A DNA stretch of 50,834 nucleotides from Micavibrio sp. (GTDB lineage Bacteria; Pseudomonadota; Alphaproteobacteria; Micavibrionales; Micavibrionaceae), in NCBI GenBank assembly GCA_026989265.1, contig JALSJP010000028.1:1-50834 (forward strand), given 5' to 3'. The notes under the pieces are model-generated. The model made no database searches and had not been told where the DNA came from. It saw only the letters and a list, made by a program, of their open reading frames with translations. Both the position numbers and the translations under genes were made by a program. Shown here one piece after another: positions 1 to 7,821 of the stretch. Position 1 is the stretch's first letter, and each line of letters begins with the position of its first letter.

Positions 1-708
1 AGTGTAACAACTGGCTCTGGCAATATTATTATAGGATATAATGCTGATACACCGCTTGCTACTACTTCTAACCACCTTAACATTGGTGATACCATCTATG
101 GGGACTTATCATCTGGTAATATCGGTATTGGCACGGCCGCTCCGACACAAGCTCTTCATATCATTGGTAATTTAAGGGTTGAGGGGGCAACGGACTGTAT
201 TCTTGGAAACGGATCGGGAGCCACCAACTGTACTTCCGATGAGCGCTTAAAAGAAAATATAAATATCATTGACAATGCTTTAGATAAAATAGCATCACTT
301 AAAGGTGTAAAATATAATTGGAAAGACAAGGAAAATGATCAATCACTTAGGGTTGGTGTAATTGCGCAAGATGTTCAAAAAGTTTTTCCTGAGCTTGTTA
401 TAACCAATGATGATGGGTATTTAGCCGTTGATTATGCAGGGCTTGTATCACCATTAATAGAGGCGAGCAAAGAGCTGCGCTCTGAAAATATTGCTCTGAA
501 ATCAGAAATAGGAGAGCTTAAAATTGCGCAATTAGAAACAGATAAATCATTAAAAGAACTTAGCAGACAAGTTGCCTTGCTTAATAAAGTTACAGGTAAC
601 ACTGGCGGCAATAAAGCATCTATGGGAATATATTTGGCTCTTGCGCTTAGTCTGTTTGGCTCTATAGCTGGACTTGTATTAATCACAAGGCGCAGGAAAC
701 AAATATAA
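1..708 (+). CDS. Tail-fibre-like protein, C-terminal part, with S74 chaperone domain and membrane anchor (5' partial)
   Basis: The frame is open from base 1 to the TAA at 706-708, so only the last 235 residues are seen. The first ~75 residues have the Gly/Ile/Thr/Asn-rich pattern of trimeric fibre shafts (IGIGTAAPTQALHI). The motif TSDERLKENI at about residues 79-88 is the hallmark of the Peptidase_S74 intramolecular chaperone of endosialidase, which trimerises the fibre and normally cuts itself off at the Ser-Asp step. GVIAQDVQKVFPELV and DYAGLVSPLIEA are the other conserved blocks. A coiled coil (about 150-195) follows, then a hydrophobic segment (LALALSLFGSIAGLVLI) and a basic tail RRRKQI. 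The membrane anchor after the chaperone is unusual. The N-terminus and any passenger domain lie outside the window. Confidence 0.85.
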   Translation, partial: SVTTGSGNIIIGYNADTPLATTSNHLNIGDTIYGDLSSGNIGIGTAAPTQALHIIGNLRVEGATDCILGNGSGATNCTSDERLKENINIIDNALDKIASLKGVKYNWKDKENDQSLRVGVIAQDVQKVFPELVITNDDGYLAVDYAGLVSPLIEASKELRSENIALKSEIGELKIAQLETDKSLKELSRQVALLNKVTGNTGGNKASMGIYLALALSLFGSIAGLVLITRRRKQI

Positions 709-714
709 TACCCA

Positions 715-1719
715 TCAGCTAGTCGGGATTTTCTTAATTTCAGAAGCACCCTTCTCAGACATGCGCAAACGATTCCATATATATGGCGGAGAGCCGCATT
801 TAATATCTTGAATATTAGGATTATCTGCCGCGCCGTAAAGCTCTTCTAGCTTTGATATGCTAGCGTTAACATCTGGTGATTTTATGCTGCTATAAATATC
901 ATCACGCCAATCAATATTTGCAAAATAGCTTGGCACGCCCCCCTTTGGCAGGCGAGCTATAAGCATTGGAAGTTCTAGCTTACGAAGATTTTGAGTAATT
1001 TCCTGATTACCTGCCCCTTGCGCGCCATCTTTAAACCGAGCAAAATTTATATTATGAATTTTTAAGCCGTGAGCCTCGTAAAACTGCCGATGCACACCCT
1101 CATACCACATTTTGAATATACTTGCCGCCGCGCATTTCTCATCCATACCTGATTGCAGCTCCATATCATATGATAGGGCTAGATCTCGCCAATCAGGAGA
1201 TTTAATTGCGCCTTTCCAGCCGCTATCATCGCCATTTCTGCGCAGCGCCCATGACGCTCTAATGGCTTCTACTTCTGCCCATGCCTCGCAAAACATAATT
1301 GCTACAATATCGCTATTAGCGTCAAGAAGCGTTGGAAACACGCCCTCCTCTTGTAATGGCAACATATAAAGCCCGTGCATATCTTGGTAAAAATGCATAA
1401 TTTCATGAAGAAAGTAATGAGCATTAACATCTGCGCCCAAAATAGCAGAAAAGCGCAATTTTGCTTTCATGTTGCCCGCTTCGAACATTGACCAAAAACC
1501 CGAGGCAAATTGTTGCTGTTTTTCAGGCGTGTCTATTTTTTCCGTTGATAGGGCAAATGGCTCATACGCCCCTGCCCCGCCAAATGTAGAAAATTTTATC
1601 TCATGCCCAAAATCATTTAGATCATGAATTACGCTAGCAAAGAACTCATCACCCATAGCATATGAAAGCATGCGCGCGCGCTTAACTCGCGCTGATGTAA
1701 ATGGATAAATAATATTCAT
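715..1719 (-). CDS. Putative zinc metallopeptidase-like protein (HEIMH motif)
   Basis: This is a 334-residue protein that I do not recognise with certainty. It has an HExxH zinc-binding motif, HEIMH at residues 105-109, followed by an acidic helix with EAWAEVEA at about 145-152 that could supply the third ligand. This resembles the DUF6782-type putative metallopeptidases, an assignment from memory rather than a search. There is no signal peptide, so it is probably cytoplasmic. It ends 6 bases after the convergent S74 gene and starts 12 bases beyond the stop of the transporter upstream on the same strand, so it may be co-transcribed with that transporter. Substrate unknown. Confidence 0.6.
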   Translation of the reverse strand: MNIIYPFTSARVKRARMLSYAMGDEFFASVIHDLNDFGHEIKFSTFGGAGAYEPFALSTEKIDTPEKQQQFASGFWSMFEAGNMKAKLRFSAILGADVNAHYFLHEIMHFYQDMHGLYMLPLQEEGVFPTLLDANSDIVAIMFCEAWAEVEAIRASWALRRNGDDSGWKGAIKSPDWRDLALSYDMELQSGMDEKCAAASIFKMWYEGVHRQFYEAHGLKIHNINFARFKDGAQGAGNQEITQNLRKLELPMLIARLPKGGVPSYFANIDWRDDIYSSIKSPDVNASISKLEELYGAADNPNIQDIKCGSPPYIWNRLRMSEKGASEIKKIPTS

Positions 1720-1731
1720 ATATATTTGATA

Positions 1732-3402
1732 CTATAATAAAATCAGCATAGCACCAACAAATGTTAAAATAACATTTGAAAAAGTGTAACTCCCCGCATA
1801 ACCTAGCGCTGGAACTTGGCTTTTAGCAGCGTCAGTTACAATATTCAAAGATGGCGTGCTTGTCATTGCTCCTGTAATAGCTCCCAGCAAAATAGCAGCA
1901 TTCATCTTCATAATATAGCGACCTATCAAAAATGAAACAAGAACTGGAACTGATGCAATAAATATTCCGCAAATAAATAATAATGGACCAACGCTCATTA
2001 GCGACTCAATAACCTTGCTACCTGCATTTAATCCTATGGATGACATGAATAAGACTATTCCTAAATCCATCATAATATTACGGGCAGCGCGTGGAAAATC
2101 GCCAAATGTAGGATGAACTGATCTAAAAAATCCAATTAAAATACCAATAATCAAAAGCCCGCCTGCGCTTCCCAAACCAATTGATATATCTCCAAATTTT
2201 AAAACCATTGTGCCAAGTAACAAACCAAGAGCTACGCCAATGCACATAGTCAAAAGGTCGGTCTTTTCAATCTCTGTTTCAATGCGACCAAGCTTTTCAC
2301 TAACTTCTGTAATATGATCATTCTCGCCAATTACCTCCATTTTATCGCCCTTATGAAGCAATGTATTGGCATCAATCGGCAAATCAATTCCAGAGCGCGT
2401 AAGACCAATAGCATAGCACCCATAAACAGATGATAGCTCAAGATCAGATATTTTCTTTCCTACATAATCAGGGGAAGTGACAATAATTTCTTTGGTGCGA
2501 ATTCTAAAATTCAAAAGCTCCTTATCAAAAACCTCCTCTATCCCCTTCTTTTTTGCAAAAGAATGCTGCGCTACCGAGGCAATTACTGAAATAATATCCT
2601 TTGGCTCTATGATAGTATTTACATCATGATCAATAATGTTTCCATTACGGCGAAGTCCTAGAACTGTAAAATATTGCTTGGTAGCGCATTGAATTTGGTT
2701 AATGCTTTTCCCAACCATTTTACTGCTTTCAACTTTATATGTACGCACCATAGGAAGGTTGTTTTCATTCAAAACTTTAACACTTGCACGCGCTGGAGCT
2801 ATCTTTTGCGCTTCATAAGCAAGGTCAATTCTAAATAAAACAGGGATATATTTAATCGTCAGCATCACGCCAGCAATACCAAATAAATAGGTAAGCGAAT
2901 AAGCAACGCTGATATTTTTAAGGGCATCATCCACAGACATTCCCTCTGGAAGAGATGCAAGACCGCCGCTAATTGCATCTTGCGCGCCGACAAGCATGGG
3001 CGTACTTGTCAAACCGCCCGCAAGCATACCAACAGCAAAGCCACTATCCATAAGAAATAAGCTTGAAAATAACCAACACATTAATATAGCGCTAGTTGCA
3101 ACTATTATAGATAATATTAGGTAACGCCCGCCATTTGCAGCAAAAGCAGCAAAAAAACTTGGCCCAGCCTGAAGCCCCACACAAAATATAAATATAGTAA
3201 ATCCGAATGTTGCTATCTCGGGTGAGCTAGTAAAGCCTAGAGATCCAAATAATAGCCCAGCGATAAGAACGCCTGTAACATTCCCTATATGAAAACCAAA
3301 TATGTTTATTTTACCAAGCAAATACCCAAGACTAATTACCGCAAAAATAATGAGAACTTGATCACCTTTTAAAAGGTCATATAAATCTATTTCCATTGCC
3401 AA
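1732..3402 (-). CDS. AspT/YbjL-family (AAE) membrane transporter with two RCK-C domains
   Basis: The 556-residue protein has about five N-terminal membrane helices (residues ~15-185), a central soluble region (~205-375) and about five C-terminal helices (~385-556). The middle contains two RCK_C/TrkA_C-like modules (around YKVESSKMVGKSINQI and RTKEIIVTSPDYVGKKISDL). The repeated glycine-rich helices with GGLTSTPMLVGAQDA and GAITGAMTSTPSLNIV are the duplicated signature of the aspartate:alanine exchanger family. Length matches AspT and YbjL/YidE. The family exchanges small carboxylates or amino acids, but most members have no known substrate, so none is assigned. Confidence 0.85.
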   Translation of the reverse strand: MAMEIDLYDLLKGDQVLIIFAVISLGYLLGKINIFGFHIGNVTGVLIAGLLFGSLGFTSSPEIATFGFTIFIFCVGLQAGPSFFAAFAANGGRYLILSIIVATSAILMCWLFSSLFLMDSGFAVGMLAGGLTSTPMLVGAQDAISGGLASLPEGMSVDDALKNISVAYSLTYLFGIAGVMLTIKYIPVLFRIDLAYEAQKIAPARASVKVLNENNLPMVRTYKVESSKMVGKSINQIQCATKQYFTVLGLRRNGNIIDHDVNTIIEPKDIISVIASVAQHSFAKKKGIEEVFDKELLNFRIRTKEIIVTSPDYVGKKISDLELSSVYGCYAIGLTRSGIDLPIDANTLLHKGDKMEVIGENDHITEVSEKLGRIETEIEKTDLLTMCIGVALGLLLGTMVLKFGDISIGLGSAGGLLIIGILIGFFRSVHPTFGDFPRAARNIMMDLGIVLFMSSIGLNAGSKVIESLMSVGPLLFICGIFIASVPVLVSFLIGRYIMKMNAAILLGAITGAMTSTPSLNIVTDAAKSQVPALGYAGSYTFSNVILTFVGAMLILL

Positions 3403-3523
3403 GCTCCAATCGCATTGCTACACACAGTGCTTATTGTAATAAAATTACGCAAAGCTATATACCTATCGTAAAAAATCACAAGAAAAAAACGCATGAAATA
3501 ATGATTTATTGTATAAAAATAAC

Positions 3524-3804
3524 TAGACACTGTTAGCTAATTATTAAGTTTCACGCTACACTTCTTTTATGGAGAAATTATCAGGTATTTTGTGCCGCAA
3601 TGTATGTTTTAAGAACGGGCGTTGGGTGGCGGGCTAAAAGGGGGCAGCAAAGCAAGGGCATGAACGTGCCTAGCATTACGATAAAGCTTCATCTTGCGAT
3701 AACGGCAGAGGGACATGTGGTTGAAGGCTTCAACGTTTATGGCTTTTATTGCGCTGGCTATGATTAAAATTAACTTAAATCTAATAATTAGCTAACAGTG
3801 CCTA
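3524..3804. mobile_element. Decayed IS5-family insertion element with near-perfect terminal inverted repeats
   Basis: The left end (3524-3546) and the right end (3782-3804, reverse complement) match over 23 bases with one mismatch; the shared core is CACTGTTAGCTAATTATTA. Both ends carry TA at the outer edge, consistent with the TA target of IS427-type IS5 elements. The ~230 bp interior encodes recognisable transposase pieces (see the pseudogene entry) but is far shorter than a complete element of about 0.8-1 kb. It therefore looks like an internally deleted, non-autonomous copy. It sits between the transporter and tRNA-Arg. Confidence 0.8.
3567..3777 (+). pseudogene. Remnant of IS5-family transposase, internally deleted
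   Basis: One frame from 3567 reads LWRNYQVFCAAMYVLRTGVG then WR, the N-terminal block of IS5-type transposases. It runs directly into AKRGQQSKGMNVPSITIK and LHLAITAEGHVVEG, a central catalytic-region block. About 80 codons normally between these blocks are missing. From about 3730 a +1 frame reads STFMAFIALAMIKIN, like the C-terminal tail of these transposases. Two internal deletions, one with a frame change, explain the arrangement. The product cannot be functional, but the ends could be mobilised by a full-length relative elsewhere. Confidence 0.7.
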
Positions 3805-3847
3805 TATTATACGTATAATCATGTAATATGAATAATATTACAATAGC

Positions 3848-3923
3848 TGGTGCGCCCGACAGGATTTGAACCTGTGACCCTTGGCTTCGGAAACCAATGC
3901 TCTATCCCCTGAGCTACGAGCGC
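3848..3923 (-). tRNA. tRNA-Arg(CCG)
   Basis: Read on the minus strand this folds as a complete cloverleaf: acceptor GCGCTCG with CGGGCGC (one G-U), D stem GCTC/GAGC, anticodon stem closing the loop TTCCGAA with anticodon CCG, and T arm ACAGG-TTCAAAT-CCTGT. Discriminator A is followed by an encoded CCA (3848-3850). It decodes CGG arginine codons. It lies between the IS5 remnant and the ABC ATPase gene. Confidence 0.95.
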
Positions 3924-3952
3924 ATATAAACAAACTACAATATCTTATATAA

Positions 3953-4870
3953 TTATTTACCCGTCATTTGAAGAAAAATATCTTCTAAATCACTTTGCTT
4001 GGTTGTTATATCAATTATTCTGTATCCAGCATCTTGCACCACCCCAATAATATCACCAGCATTTTGCTCATTAGGACTGTAACTAACAGATATGCTGCGC
4101 TTATCAATGACATTATACGACAATGTCTCTATTGGCGAAGCAATATCACGGTCAAGCTTGAATATAATCTCTTTACTATCCAAACGCCCTATCAATTTAT
4201 CCTTATCCTCGCACACAATAACAGCGCCATGGTTAATAATTGCGATACGTTCGCAAAGCTCTTGCGCTTCCTCAAGATAATGAGTGGTTAGCAAAATAGT
4301 AACGCCCTGTTCATTTAACAGCTTTACATTATCCCAAAGCTGACGGCGAAGCTCTATATCCACGCCCGCCGTTGGCTCATCCAAAACAAGAATAGGCGGA
4401 TTATGCACCATAGCCTTAGCCATCAAAAGCCTACGCTTCATACCGCCCGAAAGAGAACGCGCATAAGCATTCATCTGATCACTTAGCCCCACCATCTCCA
4501 AAATTTCTTTTGACCTGCGCTCGCATTTAGGCACTCCATAAAGCCCAGCTTGAAGCTCTAGCGACTCAAGCGGCGTAAAATACGGATCATAATTAATTTC
4601 TTGCGGCACAACCCCAATAGAAGCTTTAGCATTGCGCTCATTCACATCTATGTCATAGCCATTAATATTAACAGTGCCAGAGCTTTTCACCGTAAGCCCC
4701 GCCATTATATTGATAATAGTAGACTTCCCCGCTCCATTAGGTCCTAGCAATCCAAATATAGAGCCGCGCGGAATATCAAGATCAACGCCCTTAAGTGCAA
4801 CTTTTGCAGGGCTGCGCTTGCTTTTCTTATATGTCTTTTTAAGGTCTCTAATTTCTATAGCATTTTTCAT
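3953..4870 (-). CDS. ABC transporter ATP-binding protein (ABC-2 / drug-type exporter family)
   Basis: A 305-residue ABC ATPase. Walker A is GPNGAGKST (about residues 43-51), the signature LSGGMKRR is near 140, Walker B with ILVLDEPTAGVD near 160, and the switch His is in TTHYLEE near 196. The ~80-residue C-terminal extension is the type found in ABC-2 exporter ATPases (YadG/DrrA-like). It would energise an integral membrane permease, but no permease gene lies next to it: downstream is the tRNA. Its ATG overlaps the stop of the hydrolase gene by 4 bases (ATGA), so the two are translationally coupled. Substrate unknown. Confidence 0.88.
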   Translation of the reverse strand: MKNAIEIRDLKKTYKKSKRSPAKVALKGVDLDIPRGSIFGLLGPNGAGKSTIINIMAGLTVKSSGTVNINGYDIDVNERNAKASIGVVPQEINYDPYFTPLESLELQAGLYGVPKCERRSKEILEMVGLSDQMNAYARSLSGGMKRRLLMAKAMVHNPPILVLDEPTAGVDIELRRQLWDNVKLLNEQGVTILLTTHYLEEAQELCERIAIINHGAVIVCEDKDKLIGRLDSKEIIFKLDRDIASPIETLSYNVIDKRSISVSYSPNEQNAGDIIGVVQDAGYRIIDITTKQSDLEDIFLQMTGK

Positions 4871-5781
4871 GGTTTATATTCCTTATTAAGCCAAAATTTA
4901 GCCGCATCATTTCCCTTCAAATAAGCATCAATGAATGCAAAGGCAGCAATTTTTATAGCCTCCTCATGTTCCTCTCGCTTAGGATTATTAGCAAGCTTGC
5001 CGCGCGTACCGTTATATACCATATGATCGCCGCCCCCTAAAACCTGCAAATATTTTTCAGGATGATTTGAATGCTCATAAATAACAAGGCGATGTTCATA
5101 GCCGTAACCGTCCAAAGGCGAGGCATCATCCGTGCCTGTCATATGAAATAATGGAATATCAATAGAGCCATAAATATCTGCCGCAGGCGCATCAGTTAAG
5201 TGGTCTATCGGTACAGGGCTATAAAGAATGCCACATTTTATGCGCTTTTCACGTAAATTCATCAAATTATTTTTATGATCGGGAATTTTCATACCAGCCA
5301 TAGCCTGCGTTGTCATCGCGCCAAAGGAATGACCCGACATGCAAATACGCCCTAAATCCATATGCTCGCCAATTTCAGGATTTTCTAACGCCCAGTGCGG
5401 AAGCTGATCTAGCGCAAAAGGAATATCATACATACGGTTTAATGTATCATCCCGCGATATTGTCGCTTTTTGCAACACATCCCAAGCATGACCGCCTTTA
5501 CCCTCCCATAGTGAGCTATCAGTTCCTGCATGAGTAATGTGAATTATGATATATCCCTGACCTGCAAAAAAGCGTGATAAAAATGACGCTCCATCACGAT
5601 TGCCGCCAAATCCATGACTCCATATAATAACTGGAATTTTTTCAATGCCGTGATCTACGGGATAATAAATTTTGTAAGGAACAACACGCCCCGCGCGCGA
5701 TATATCTATAAACTCGCCGCGCTTAAGCAAAACCCTAAGAGGATCTTTCCTTAAAGATGTTTCAGGAGTCCAATCACTCAT
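4867..5781 (-). CDS. Alpha/beta hydrolase (chlorophyllase / PAF-acetylhydrolase-like)
   Basis: The 304-residue protein has an alpha/beta hydrolase layout. VIIWSHGFGGNRDG (about 52-65) supplies the oxyanion-hole region, GHSFG (near 150) holds the nucleophile serine, TGTDDAS (near 215) a probable acid, and GGDHMVY (near 250) the catalytic histidine. There is no signal peptide. This pattern is shared with platelet-activating-factor acetylhydrolase-like and dienelactone-hydrolase-like esterases; the actual ester is not predictable. It lies 8 bases downstream of sspB and overlaps the ABC ATPase gene, forming a three-gene minus-strand run. Confidence 0.8.
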   Translation of the reverse strand: MSDWTPETSLRKDPLRVLLKRGEFIDISRAGRVVPYKIYYPVDHGIEKIPVIIWSHGFGGNRDGASFLSRFFAGQGYIIIHITHAGTDSSLWEGKGGHAWDVLQKATISRDDTLNRMYDIPFALDQLPHWALENPEIGEHMDLGRICMSGHSFGAMTTQAMAGMKIPDHKNNLMNLREKRIKCGILYSPVPIDHLTDAPAADIYGSIDIPLFHMTGTDDASPLDGYGYEHRLVIYEHSNHPEKYLQVLGGGDHMVYNGTRGKLANNPKREEHEEAIKIAAFAFIDAYLKGNDAAKFWLNKEYKP

Positions 5782-5789
5782 AGCAATTG

Positions 5790-6323
5790 CTATTTTTTAC
5801 GGAAGTGGTCAAGGGATATAACTTCGCCCATTTTATCACTAGAACCGCCGCCTCCTGTTCCATTAGGGTCAGGCTCATCATCACCATCAGGTAGTTCTTG
5901 CAAGATAGCATCTTCTTCATCCATAGCCTCGTTTAGTGGCTGGAATTGCAATGCAAAATTAACAGATGGATCGGCGAAAATACTAATAGCCGCCAAAGGA
6001 ACAACCAATTTTTCTGGCACATCATTAAATGATAATGTCACTTGCATACGCTCATCATCCACATATAAATCAGAAAACTGATATTGCAAAACAATAGTCA
6101 TCTCACCAGGGTAACGGTCACGCAAATAATCAGGGATTTTAACACCTGTATAATCAGTAAGGAACGTAATATAGAAGTGGTGATCGCCAAGCATCCCGCC
6201 AGAGCCATCATCGTTTTCTATAACCTCTTCAATGGCAGTTCGAACAACACTTCTAAGGGCGTTTTCGACCATTTTGTCATAGCGTAATATATCATCTTCA
6301 TCAGTCATATCTATATGTCGCAA
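5790..6323 (-). CDS. sspB: SspB, ClpXP adaptor (alphaproteobacterial type)
   Basis: The 177-residue protein matches SspB of alphaproteobacteria: an N-terminal helix (DILRYDKMVENALRSVV), the peptide-binding beta fold (HHFYITFLTDYTGVKIPDYL, MTIVLQYQF), an acidic disordered linker (~130-165) and a C-terminal ClpX-binding tail EVISLDHFRKK. SspB captures ssrA-tagged proteins and hands them to ClpXP, so it works with the tmRNA encoded about 1 kb away. A start at the internal Met (residue 6) is also possible; the first ATG is used here. Confidence in the family is high because of the tail motif. Confidence 0.9.
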   Translation of the reverse strand: MRHIDMTDEDDILRYDKMVENALRSVVRTAIEEVIENDDGSGGMLGDHHFYITFLTDYTGVKIPDYLRDRYPGEMTIVLQYQFSDLYVDDERMQVTLSFNDVPEKLVVPLAAISIFADPSVNFALQFQPLNEAMDEEDAILQELPDGDDEPDPNGTGGGGSSDKMGEVISLDHFRKK

Positions 6324-6463
6324 ATATTAGGGGGGTAAATCAAGAGCTGTTACGATTATTTCATAACTTTATACAGTTGTAATTTTTAACATTCTTACTA
6401 TCTTTCATTTTTAAATTTTGTTTGATAAAAATAAAAAGATCAATAGCATCATCAAACCTAAGA

Positions 6464-6763
6464 TTAGCCCTCATCACTTTCAGGATTGCCACCTTCAATC
6501 AAAGAGCCGCCAACTAATTTATTGCAAAGTCCGTTTGGAAGCTTTATCCACTCATGAGCATCAGAATCGGTTTTTGCTTGCCCTGCGCAAACATGCTTAT
6601 TAACTTTAGAAGTGCAGTCATTCTTGCCTGCTTTAACTACTCCATAGCATTTCTCCATATTGCTGTTTTTCTTAGGCTCCATGTGTGCTAACGCTCCATT
6701 TGCTGATAGCCCTAATATAGCCGCTGATATAGCTGTATAAACTGCTAAATTTTTCTTTTTCAT
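6464..6763 (-). CDS. DUF2282 small periplasmic protein, bufferin-type (BufA1-like) precursor
   Basis: A 99-residue secreted precursor. The start is ATG at 6761-6763, chosen because it has a Shine-Dalgarno AGAAGG at the right distance and gives a clean signal peptide (cut after about residue 26, GALA-H). The frame continues upstream to a second ATG at 6808, inside the neighbouring gene. The mature part has the DUF2282 pattern MEKCYGVVKAGKNDC, then VCAG and LCNK, with four cysteines at 39, 50, 59 and 80. In described bufferins, the MNIO enzyme BufB with BufC converts such cysteines to thiooxazoles so the peptide can bind copper. It is 16 bases downstream of a TRASH-type metal-binding gene. No bufB/bufC is adjacent; a DUF692-DUF2063 pair lies at 41925-43567. 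Confidence 0.82.
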   Translation of the reverse strand: MKKKNLAVYTAISAAILGLSANGALAHMEPKKNSNMEKCYGVVKAGKNDCTSKVNKHVCAGQAKTDSDAHEWIKLPNGLCNKLVGGSLIEGGNPESDEG

Positions 6764-6779
6764 GAGCCTTCTTCTCTTT

Positions 6780-7265
6780 CTAATCTTTAGATGATTGAAT
6801 ATCATCAAATTTCTTCATATTTTCTTCATTTTCAAAATAGTAAGCTGTACGATCTGGGCCAGTGCCAATTACCGCACTTGCCTTGTCAACAACTTTGCCG
6901 CTGATAGGGTCTACAGCCTGCCTAAGTTCTTGGCTTTTTTCTAGCTTATCCTTGCACATTGAACAGCAACCATAATAGATTTTGCCGTTAACTTCTGTTG
7001 GGATTTGCACCTTATCAAAAAGCTTATTGTTAACCATGCAAATATATTTGCTTTCCGCATGTTTTAAATATTTAAGATCAAGCATAGAAGCATGAGCATC
7101 ATCATGAGAGACGCTTTTATCCATTACAGGCATTTCTTCAGATGCCATTTCACCATGCTGTTTATGATTATCGCTTGCTCCATATTGCGCAAAAGTTGGA
7201 GACACGAAGCCTATAATTGCAAATGTTGAAACAGTTAAATAAATGGTATTTTTTATAATATTCAC
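6780..7265 (-). CDS. Secreted TRASH/YHS-like metal-binding protein
   Basis: A 161-residue protein starting at GTG (7263-7265), supported by AAGGAGG eight bases upstream. The signal peptide runs to about residue 26 (SPTFA-Q). A His/Met-rich stretch (residues 33-70) follows, then a cysteine domain with C76, C100, C101 and C104 (YICMVNNK ... YYGCCSMC), resembling TRASH/YHS domains that bind copper or other soft metals. It forms an operon with the bufferin-like gene 16 bases downstream. The likely role is periplasmic copper or heavy-metal handling; the metal is inferred from family and context, not proven. Confidence 0.78.
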   Translation of the reverse strand: MNIIKNTIYLTVSTFAIIGFVSPTFAQYGASDNHKQHGEMASEEMPVMDKSVSHDDAHASMLDLKYLKHAESKYICMVNNKLFDKVQIPTEVNGKIYYGCCSMCKDKLEKSQELRQAVDPISGKVVDKASAVIGTGPDRTAYYFENEENMKKFDDIQSSKD

Positions 7266-7368
7266 GGCTTGAGCCTCCTTAAAAAATTCTGATTCGTTAT
7301 TTCTACGAAATTAAACCAAATACCCCTCATTTAAAATATTGAATATGTTTTTTTGTTGTGAGGGAGAG

Positions 7369-7404
7369 AAAAAGTGAGCCGATTCTGTTGCGAGGTTCGG
7401 CTCA
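7369..7404 (-). terminator. Rho-independent terminator of ssrA
   Basis: On the minus strand TGAGCCGA (7397-7404) pairs perfectly with TCGGCTCA (7375-7382) across a 14-base loop, followed by C and TTTTT. It ends the tmRNA precursor and separates it from the metal-binding operon downstream. Confidence 0.85.
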
Positions 7405-7765
7405 AACCCCACCCAACGAACGTTAATTCATTAGGAATTGAAAATGTAGCGTCTAGGCTGCTCAATTAAGCAGCTTTACGACCTTCACTAGCAACAACAG
7501 AGTTGTCATTAGCGGCTACGAACGCAACGTTATTATCGTTTGCATTTATAAAATTAGCCCGATAACGGCGGATACTATGCCGGACATCGTTAAAATACCT
7601 TTATTGCGCGCGTCGATCCTATTTCGACCCCATCACCTAAAATCTAAAAAACTTAGCTAAATTTTAGCCAAGTAAATCTTAGATGGTGGAGTCGCCGGGT
7701 ACCGCCCCCGGGTCCGCAACGTTTATTCCGTATAAACGTGTAATGTCATAGCTGAACAAGCCAGC
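7375..7765 (-). ncRNA. ssrA: Transfer-messenger RNA, circularly permuted two-piece form
   Basis: Reading the minus strand, the acceptor piece comes first: a T-arm-like segment (GGACCCGGG ... CCCGG) then CGACTCC and ACCA ending at 7684. An AT-rich intervening segment (about 7632-7683) follows. The coding piece begins GGGGTCG at 7631. The two strands make a seven-pair acceptor stem containing the G3-U70 wobble recognised by alanyl-tRNA synthetase. The tag frame is at 7466-7543. This order (acceptor, spacer, coding) is the permuted architecture of alphaproteobacteria; the spacer is removed to give two RNAs. The 5' end is inferred from the promoter. It rescues stalled ribosomes and marks products for ClpXP with SspB. 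Confidence 0.95.
7466..7543 (-). other. ssrA: tmRNA proteolysis-tag reading frame
   Basis: Twenty-five codons plus TAA encode a tag beginning ANDNNVAFVA and continuing ANDNSVVASEGRKAA. The start ANDN and terminal Ala-Ala are hallmarks of alphaproteobacterial tags. The tag is longer than the roughly 10-15 residues usual elsewhere and contains ANDN twice, at tag residues 1-4 and 11-14. Confidence 0.92.
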
Positions 7766-7771
7766 AAAACC

Positions 7772-7801
7772 ATTATACATCTAAAATATTAAGAATTCCA
7801 A
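7772..7801 (-). promoter_or_regulatory. Predicted sigma-70-type promoter of ssrA
   Basis: On the minus strand TTGGAA (7796-7801) and a perfect TATAAT (7772-7777) are separated by 18 bases, placing the start near 7765, just before the tmRNA acceptor piece. Confidence 0.65.
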
Positions 7802-7821
7802 GAGAAATCGTTTAATCTGGA

